Positions 33,394 through 38,286 of a stretch of 38,286 nucleotides of DNA are shown here, in pieces (positions within the stretch are counted from its first letter, which is position 1; each line of letters opens with the position of its first letter). Under the pieces are notes generated by a model, which was given only the letters and a program-made list of their open reading frames with translations, was not told where the DNA came from and did not search any database. Source of the DNA: an uncultured Acetatifactor sp. (lineage in GTDB: Bacteria; Bacillota; Clostridia; Lachnospirales; Lachnospiraceae); the NCBI GenBank assembly GCA_910578185.1, contig CAJTPN010000004.1, positions 214,295-252,580 of the forward strand. Reading direction: 5' to 3'. Both the position numbers and the translations under genes were made by a program.

Positions 33394-33678
33394 GTGAGTA
33401 CTTTTCAGGAGGCCGAACACACGTTTGACAGAATGGATGGCTTTAAGCCAAAAAATTGTATGTCGGGGTATGATTTTGAACTATGGGTGCAAGGCATACT
33501 GACCACGTTAAAATTTGACGCACGGAGAACAAAAGGAAATGCCAACGGTGTTGACATTATAGCAACACTTGATGGAAGGGGGGAACATCTGAAATTTTAT
33601 ATACAATGTAAATTTCACAACAGACCAGTAGAAAAAACTCCTGTACAAGAAATATATACAGGATGGAATATAAGTTGA
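33394..33678 (+). pseudogene. Mrr-type restriction endonuclease fragment
   Basis: The read starts at GTG 33394 (AGGAAAACT before it). It gives about 90 residues with GYDFELWVQGILTTL, then GVDIIATLD and FYIQCKFHNRPVEKT. The D...QxK pair and the leading acidic residue form the PD-(D/E)xK site of the Mrr_cat family of DNases that cut modified DNA. After VQEIYTG (33662) the sequence departs from the family and stops within 5 codons. The rest of the domain is missing, so this is a 3'-truncated gene fused to unrelated sequence. Confidence 0.6.
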
Positions 33679-33840
33679 ATCACTAATTAATTGGGTATCT
33701 ATGTTATATTGCTTATCGATTCGTTTATAATCCACAATTTGACCTAATGATTTTCTTGCATTCGCCACAATATTTTCCACCCCAATAAATAACATATATA
33801 ACCCATCTAATATTTTATACCCTATATATTTTAATATCAT
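33508..33840 (-). CDS. Small gene after the ABC exporters, 3' end replaced
   Basis: The ATG at 33840 follows AGGAGGGTAACG and lies only 15 bases after the stop of the ABC exporter, so it is a genuine operon member. The first 55-60 residues (MILKYIGYKILDGLYML, FIGVENIVANARKSLGQI, then VDYKRIDKQYNIDTQL) have a mildly hydrophobic N-terminus and a basic polar region. From about 33662 downward the frame runs antisense through the Mrr fragment, so the C-terminus is not original. It may be the beginning of a peptide substrate, an accessory or an immunity protein of the exporter. No family could be named. Confidence 0.5.
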   Translation of the reverse strand: MILKYIGYKILDGLYMLFIGVENIVANARKSLGQIVDYKRIDKQYNIDTQLISDSTYIPSCIYFLYRSFFYWSVVKFTLYIKFQMFPPSIKCCYNVNTVGISFCSPCVKF

Positions 33841-33855
33841 ACGTTACCCTCCTGT

Positions 33856-35508
33856 CTACTCACCCAGCCTTATTACTCTGTTACATAACTGTATGGAAGA
33901 CTCTCTATGTGCCACAATAATTACTATTTTGTCTTGGCTCATGTTGGCAATTGCATCATTGATCAGCTTTTCGCTGTATTGGTCTATTGCGCTGGTCGCC
34001 TCATCAAAAATATAGACGTCCACGTCCATCAAAAAGGCCCTTGCCAACGCAATTCTCTGTCTTTGTCCACCGGAGAGCTTACTGCCGTTTTCTCCTATCA
34101 CAGTATCAAATCCATCCGAAAGCCCTTGTATAAAATCCAGGATGCAGGCTTTTCTGCAGGCATCATCCAGCTCCTCTTTTGTCGCGTTCGGATTGCCCAG
34201 CAGCAAATTCTCCTTGATGGACATATTGTATAAATGGCTATTTTGCAGGATAAAACCTATTCTCTTATGCAATCTGGATATTTTTATACGATTGATCTCT
34301 ATACCGGAATACAATACCCTTCCTTCGTCCGGATTAAGCAGGCCCACAAGTAACTTCAAAAGAGTCGTTTTGCCGCACCCACTTTTTCCAACAATTGCAA
34401 TCCTTTCCTCCCAACGGATAGACAAACTCACATTTTTGAGAAGATCTTCCTGTCCCGGATAATGATAAGAAAGATTTTCTATCTCTATGGAATCGATGGC
34501 CTTAAGTTCTTCTCCCTGTTCAGCCGGATATTCTTCCTCCAATTTTTGCAGCAGCCTGTCCAAATATGGCTTCTTCCCCTGCAAGTCCGCGTCAGTAGCC
34601 GAAACTCCCAATATTGCCTTTGTCAGCATATCAAAATACGTAGCAAAAACAAGCAGGCTTCCAATGGACATCTGACGATTCATAACCAGCAGGCCACCTA
34701 AAAAGTACAGGCCAAACCTCATTAGGAATTCGTTTCTTATTTTAGGTATTACCAACGCCCGCAGCGTCCAATAATTTATCCATTTGGCGTAATATACCGC
34801 ATACTTTTTTATGTAGTTGACAAAAATGGACTTTTGCCTGTTCTGCAGATTTAATGCCTTTACCTCCTTCCAGCTTTGAAGGCTGCTATATAACCAGGCA
34901 TTCATCTCCTTGTCATTCTCCCGCTGATCGCTGTTCAATTCCTTCTCGCGCCTGCTTAAGACAGAATCTACTCCCGACGTAAGGGGAATACAGATAATTG
35001 AAAATAACGCCAGGCGCCATTCCATAGCGAACAAAATCACGATACATACCAACAAGGTAGCAAACTGGATAAGATAATCAATTGTGTAATAGGAAGAAAA
35101 GTTTAACAATACCTTTACATCATCCTCAATATACATTTTGATATCCCCGATATTTGCCCGCTCATATTCCGCAAATTTCCATTTAAACAGATCTTGCCAC
35201 ATTTTTAATTTTGCCCTGAATGTAACACAGTTTCGGATCTTGTTATTCAAATGGTTCTTGATATACTCTATTGCAATAACGCCAAAGTGGACTAAGCAAT
35301 AGCCTGACAGAACAGGCACAAAGGTATCCAATTTGCCCAATATGATCGTTTCTTCAATAAAACGCTTGTAAAACAGCGGAACAATAAACCCCGAGACAAT
35401 TATCGTTATGGAAAAAAGAAGATTTATGATAAACAGATGCCTTACACCCTTTGCCAGAGGCATTATTTTATTTAAAATATAAAGCTTGTATTTTACTAAT
35501 TTCAGCAC
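33856..35508 (-). CDS. ABC exporter half-transporter 2
   Basis: This 550-residue protein has a six-helix exporter membrane domain (about 1-310) and a C-terminal ABC ATPase. The ATPase has Walker A GKSGCGKTT, Q-loop ILQNS, signature LSGGQRQR, Walker B VYIFDEATSAID and an H-loop AHRES. It is typical of half-transporters that act as heterodimers, and the neighbour at 35586 is the obvious partner. No N-terminal C39 peptidase domain is present. GTG 35508 follows AGGAGGAGAAAC. It is separated from the first half-transporter by 77 bases holding a perfect palindrome. The substrate is likely a peptide or lipid-like compound. Confidence 0.88.
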   Translation of the reverse strand: MLKLVKYKLYILNKIMPLAKGVRHLFIINLLFSITIIVSGFIVPLFYKRFIEETIILGKLDTFVPVLSGYCLVHFGVIAIEYIKNHLNNKIRNCVTFRAKLKMWQDLFKWKFAEYERANIGDIKMYIEDDVKVLLNFSSYYTIDYLIQFATLLVCIVILFAMEWRLALFSIICIPLTSGVDSVLSRREKELNSDQRENDKEMNAWLYSSLQSWKEVKALNLQNRQKSIFVNYIKKYAVYYAKWINYWTLRALVIPKIRNEFLMRFGLYFLGGLLVMNRQMSIGSLLVFATYFDMLTKAILGVSATDADLQGKKPYLDRLLQKLEEEYPAEQGEELKAIDSIEIENLSYHYPGQEDLLKNVSLSIRWEERIAIVGKSGCGKTTLLKLLVGLLNPDEGRVLYSGIEINRIKISRLHKRIGFILQNSHLYNMSIKENLLLGNPNATKEELDDACRKACILDFIQGLSDGFDTVIGENGSKLSGGQRQRIALARAFLMDVDVYIFDEATSAIDQYSEKLINDAIANMSQDKIVIIVAHRESSIQLCNRVIRLGE

Positions 35509-35528
35509 GTTTCTCCTCCTGCTAATTC

Positions 35529-35548
35529 AATTGTTGCCTGCAACAATT
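35529..35548. repeat. Palindrome between the two ABC genes
   Basis: AATTGTTGC-CT-GCAACAATT is a perfect 9-base inverted repeat in the 77-base gap between the two ABC genes. It has no T-run beyond its own arm, so it may be an mRNA processing or translational control hairpin rather than a terminator. Confidence 0.45.
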
Positions 35549-35585
35549 TGTTCCATCTCCGCACTCCGGGAATTTTTTAAGTTTC

Positions 35586-37352
35586 CTATGATATTGTGAA
35601 TAATGTCTTCAACGCGTCGCTGCTTTCCAACAGTTCTTTTGTGCTGCCATATTCCAGAAGGACACCGTCCTCAATCACCGCTGTCTTTTCACACATCATG
35701 ACTGAGCTGAGCCGGTGGGAAATAACAAGCGCCGTCCTGCCTGCCAACACATTTTTCCATGAATCATGTATCAAGGCTTCCGTTTCACTGTCCAACGCCG
35801 AGGTTGCCTCATCGAAAACTATGATCTGCGGATTTTTTAGATAGATCCTTGCAATCGCTATCCGTTGCTTCTGTCCGCCTGACAGCCCGACTCCCTTTGA
35901 ACCGATAACAGTATCTATGCCGTCCTCCAGGCTCCTTATAAAGTCTCCCAGTCCTGCCCTTTCATATGCGTCAGCAATTTCCTGTTCGGAGGCGTCCTTT
36001 TTGCCAAGCAATAAATTGCTCCGGATGGTTCCGTCGAATATTAGAACCTCCTGCTGTACGATACCCACATTCTGTCTAAGCGATTTAAGCGTGCAATCGG
36101 AAATATCTTTCCCATCGATTGTGATAATGCCCTCCCTGGGCTTATAAAAGCCCGCCAGCATGTATGCCAGTGTAGTTTTGCCGGAACCGCTTTTCCCCAC
36201 AAGCGCAACCTTCTTGCCGCCTTCTATATTCAATGAAAATTTTTGGAACAGGTCCTGCTTACCCTTGGAATGTTTTTCTTCCATGGAATGCCCTTGTTCC
36301 ATATACCCAAATGTAATGTCACGGAATTCTATTTTCCCGTCAGTGACGCGCAGCTTTTCTTTGCCTTTCCAATCCTTTTCGCTGGGAAGGTGGAACAAGT
36401 CATATACCCACTGTATCCTGGATATTCTCTTCTGTGCCTCAATGAAATAATCGCTGAAAAAGATCACCTTTCCCTTTATATTAGTAAAAAAATTCAGGAT
36501 AATGGTCAATACGCCAATAGTCATTTCTCCCTTACAGGCGTAAAAGGCACATAGAGCATAAATTGACATTTGCACCAGAAAGTTAATTGTCTGTACCGCA
36601 TTTTGGGAAGAAAGCTTAATCACACTATTCTGATTTTCCCTGTGAAACAATTTTTTCTGAAATCCTGTAAAATTATTTTCTTCCACATCCTGTGCGTTCA
36701 GTAATCTGATATCCTGCAGCGTAGACAGCCGTTCCATCAGCCAGCCGCTGTACTTGCCGTAGACAGCGTTATATTCATCATTACATTTCCGCGTAACCTT
36801 GCCGAACTTTATTGTCGCATATACTGATAGAGGAATTCCGACCAACATCAAAAGTCCAAACTGCCATCCGATCACAAAAATATAGATGATGTAAAAAATA
36901 AGGGCAAAAAAGTTATTAACGGTGTGAATGATATTGCGGATCACAAATACCATACACTCAAAGGCATGAGACTGTATGGTATTCAGGGTATCTCCTGCCT
37001 GCATATCGGCCAGTGCTTCTGCTTTTGCGTATTGCACTGCGTTAAAAAGATCCTTTTTTACTTCAAAGGCATACATAATCTGAAGATATGCGTATTGTTG
37101 CTGCGTAAAAAAATGCACAATACACGCAAACAGTATCATGATGACCATTGATATGCTGATTTTAAAAAAAACCGATATATTTTGATAATACACAATTTCA
37201 TCAATCATAACCGCGAACATGATCGGTGTAAAAATACTCAATAAAATGTCAAAAAGCCAACCAATCGCAAACATAATATAATTTTTTTTATATGCAAATA
37301 TGTACTTTGACAAAAACTTTACCGTTGAAAAATAAGTAAGCTTTTTATTCAT
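35586..37352 (-). CDS. ABC exporter half-transporter 1
   Basis: This 588-residue protein has a six-helix exporter domain (about 1-325) and a C-terminal ABC ATPase with GKSGSGKTT, signature LSGGQKQR, IIVFDEATSALDSE and ISHRLSS. It has no peptidase domain. It probably pairs with the product of the gene at 33856. ATG 37352 follows GGGAGGAAAAA and overlaps the end of the accessory gene by 8 bases, so the two are co-translated. The operon thus encodes accessory protein, exporter half 1, exporter half 2 and a small protein, a layout common to peptide or bacteriocin export clusters. Confidence 0.9.
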   Translation of the reverse strand: MNKKLTYFSTVKFLSKYIFAYKKNYIMFAIGWLFDILLSIFTPIMFAVMIDEIVYYQNISVFFKISISMVIMILFACIVHFFTQQQYAYLQIMYAFEVKKDLFNAVQYAKAEALADMQAGDTLNTIQSHAFECMVFVIRNIIHTVNNFFALIFYIIYIFVIGWQFGLLMLVGIPLSVYATIKFGKVTRKCNDEYNAVYGKYSGWLMERLSTLQDIRLLNAQDVEENNFTGFQKKLFHRENQNSVIKLSSQNAVQTINFLVQMSIYALCAFYACKGEMTIGVLTIILNFFTNIKGKVIFFSDYFIEAQKRISRIQWVYDLFHLPSEKDWKGKEKLRVTDGKIEFRDITFGYMEQGHSMEEKHSKGKQDLFQKFSLNIEGGKKVALVGKSGSGKTTLAYMLAGFYKPREGIITIDGKDISDCTLKSLRQNVGIVQQEVLIFDGTIRSNLLLGKKDASEQEIADAYERAGLGDFIRSLEDGIDTVIGSKGVGLSGGQKQRIAIARIYLKNPQIIVFDEATSALDSETEALIHDSWKNVLAGRTALVISHRLSSVMMCEKTAVIEDGVLLEYGSTKELLESSDALKTLFTIS

Positions 37353-37749
37353 TTTTTCCTCCCTGTAAAAAAACCCTTCTGAACAACGTAATTTGTTGAA
37401 TAGGAATGTCTACATTTACAAAGTCTGACTGAGGAATAAATCCTAATTCATTTACAGAGATTTCCAGAGAATTGTTTTCCTGCCTGACCATTTCCGGTTC
37501 AATTTTGACCTTATATACCGCTTCATTTCTATTTTCATATACATAAACTTCATCCAACATAATATCGGTTACGTTCTGAATGCAGATTTTATTGTTTTCG
37601 ACTTTTACGTTGCACGTTTCAATAACATCTACCTTCGTTGTCAATGTAACTCCAAAAAGAAAAACGATACTTATCAAAATAAGAATCAAAAATAAAAACG
37701 GACTCTTTGCAGTCAATTTTACATATAAATTTGCATATTTTTTTCTCAT
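37345..37749 (-). CDS. Short HlyD-like accessory membrane protein
   Basis: This 134-residue protein has one N-terminal membrane helix (about 16-36, SPFLFLILILISIVFLFGVTL) and then an extracytoplasmic domain of about 95 residues. That domain is rich in Val/Ile strands (VDVIETCNVKVENNKICIQN, YKVKIEPEMVR). This resembles a membrane-fusion (HlyD-type) accessory protein reduced to its beta part, without the coiled-coil hairpin. It is the first gene of the exporter operon. ATG 37749 follows GGAGCATGT. The resemblance to HlyD is weak and could be wrong. Its role as an exporter partner is inferred mainly from position and topology. Confidence 0.5.
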   Translation of the reverse strand: MRKKYANLYVKLTAKSPFLFLILILISIVFLFGVTLTTKVDVIETCNVKVENNKICIQNVTDIMLDEVYVYENRNEAVYKVKIEPEMVRQENNSLEISVNELGFIPQSDFVNVDIPIQQITLFRRVFLQGGKNE

Positions 37750-37845
37750 ACATGCTCCGTTTCATTAGCAATACTTCAGGGTTATAAACTATCTTTCAGA
37801 TCAAATGTTATTTCTTACCATTTCGTATAAACTCCGGATTGTAAC

Positions 37846-38286
37846 AGATTTCATGTTTATACCATATCATCGAAATAGCATGCAGCCCGGCTCCGGAAGG
37901 CCGTTCCCGCTGGACGCTCCGGCTCTTGGAAGAACAGGCAAAAATAGTGCTTGATGTTCCGGTCAGTAAAGATACCATCCGCAGGGCTTTAAAAAAAATA
38001 AACTTCGACCTCACATGAATGATTACTGGTGCATCCCTTCAAAAGAAGATGCTGATTTTGTAGCCGGTATGGAAGATGTCATTGATGTTTATGAACTTCC
38101 ATACAATCCGGCGCGTCCTGTTGTCTGCATGGATGAAAAACCATACCAGCTGTTAGGAGATGTGAGAGAGCCGTTACCCATGCGTCCCGGTGATGACCAG
38201 AAAACCGATTCGGAATATAAGCGGAACGGCACCTGCAGTATATTCGCTTTCGTGGAACCGCTTGGAGGAAAGCATCATGTAAGCGT
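37846..38286 (+). mobile_element. IS630-family transposase, 5'-truncated, runs off the end
   Basis: The plus strand reads CSPAPEGRSRWTLRLLEEQ, continuing to VSKDTIRRALKK at about 37990, and then in the next frame LRPHMNDYWCIPSKEDADF. It goes on through VVCMDEKPYQLLGDVREP to FAFVEPLGGKHH at the window edge. These are signature blocks of IS630 transposases; the DEKP contains one acidic residue of the DDE triad. The two frames join at an A8 run (37991-37998). The N-terminal DNA-binding part is absent: the frame has stops just before 37850, so the copy is truncated at its 5' end. No terminal inverted repeat is visible. Confidence 0.8.
37984..38005 (+). promoter_or_regulatory. A8 slippery tract in IS630 transposase
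   Basis: GCT TTA AAA AAA ATA AAC leads to a stop at TGA (38015). Shifting back one base on the A8 run gives AAA AAA AAT AAA CTT CGA and a correct-length join to the downstream LRPH block. This is the position and direction expected for a programmed -1 frameshift or transcriptional slippage. Confidence 0.5.

Noticed and set aside
37808..38014. 68-residue minus-strand frame near the right end
   Set aside because: It is antisense to the IS630 transposase blocks and has no SD.
1..38286. CRISPR arrays, rRNA and tRNA genes
   Set aside because: No regularly spaced repeats, conserved rRNA segments or cloverleaf with a CCA-type end were recognised on either strand by reading. A dedicated scan was not possible.

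Overview
The window looks like a chromosomal stretch from a Gram-positive gut-type clostridium, most likely a Lachnospiraceae relative. This is inferred from AGGAGG-type ribosome binding sites, clostridial -35/-10 promoters, an agr quorum-sensing locus whose AgrD carries a CPLWVYQ-type core, Tn1549-like conjugative-transposon relics (TnpW, relaxase tail) and an IS630 fragment. No rRNA, tRNA or CRISPR array was recognised.

Region 1 (about 1-9.83 kb, minus strand) is one tight operon of five large multi-pass membrane proteins behind a consensus promoter at 9798-9826. Two are paralogous PTPS-related/YfhO-like proteins, two are paralogous GT-C-type proteins with a shared EARARYLY motif, and one is a GT39-like protein with HEDEYF and DVHPPLYY motifs. 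Together they suggest decoration of a cell-envelope glycopolymer. A further gene may begin at the left edge.

Region 2 (9.9-13.7 kb) holds a CNNM/CorC-type transporter (minus), preceded by a 49-residue Cys-rich micropeptide with its own near-perfect promoter. It also holds a methyltransferase relic, a DUF2935 protein and a collapsed ABC transporter pseudogene.

Region 3 (13.8-24.4 kb) is a mosaic of small cargo and relics. It contains an orphan AgrC/AgrA-like two-component pair with a 24-bp direct repeat at its promoter, a divergent small membrane protein, a MarR regulator with a clear operator and a co-transcribed membrane protein. An alkyltransferase-like (ATL) gene, a relaxase tail, a frameshifted TnpW, a sigma/anti-sigma pair, a NUDIX hydrolase and an AraC HTH fragment follow. 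A 30-40 bp hairpin occurs twice (16454 and 19395) and brackets the MarR/ATL/relaxase segment.

Region 4 (24.4-31.2 kb, minus) carries a visibly GC-rich ABC transporter operon (large ABC-2-like protein, ATPase, small permease). The operon ends in a signal-peptidase-like protein that appears to lack the catalytic Lys segment. It abuts an agr locus ordered A-C-D-B in which AgrA and AgrC are intact, agrD has a one-base frameshift in an A6 tract, and AgrB is truncated with Tyr at the expected catalytic Cys position.

Region 5 (31.2-38.3 kb) has an AT-rich gene split by an in-frame amber codon, a SUKH/SMI1-KNR4 protein, an Mrr-type endonuclease fragment, and a minus-strand export cluster: a short HlyD-like accessory protein, two ABC exporter half-transporters and a truncated small gene. 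A 5'-truncated IS630 transposase, with an A8 tract suited to -1 frameshifting, runs off the right end.

The most interesting points are the selectively broken autoinducer half of the agr locus beside intact sensing genes, the promoter-bearing Cys-rich micropeptide ahead of the CNNM gene, and the exporter cluster. All assignments are by motif reading alone; no database search was run.
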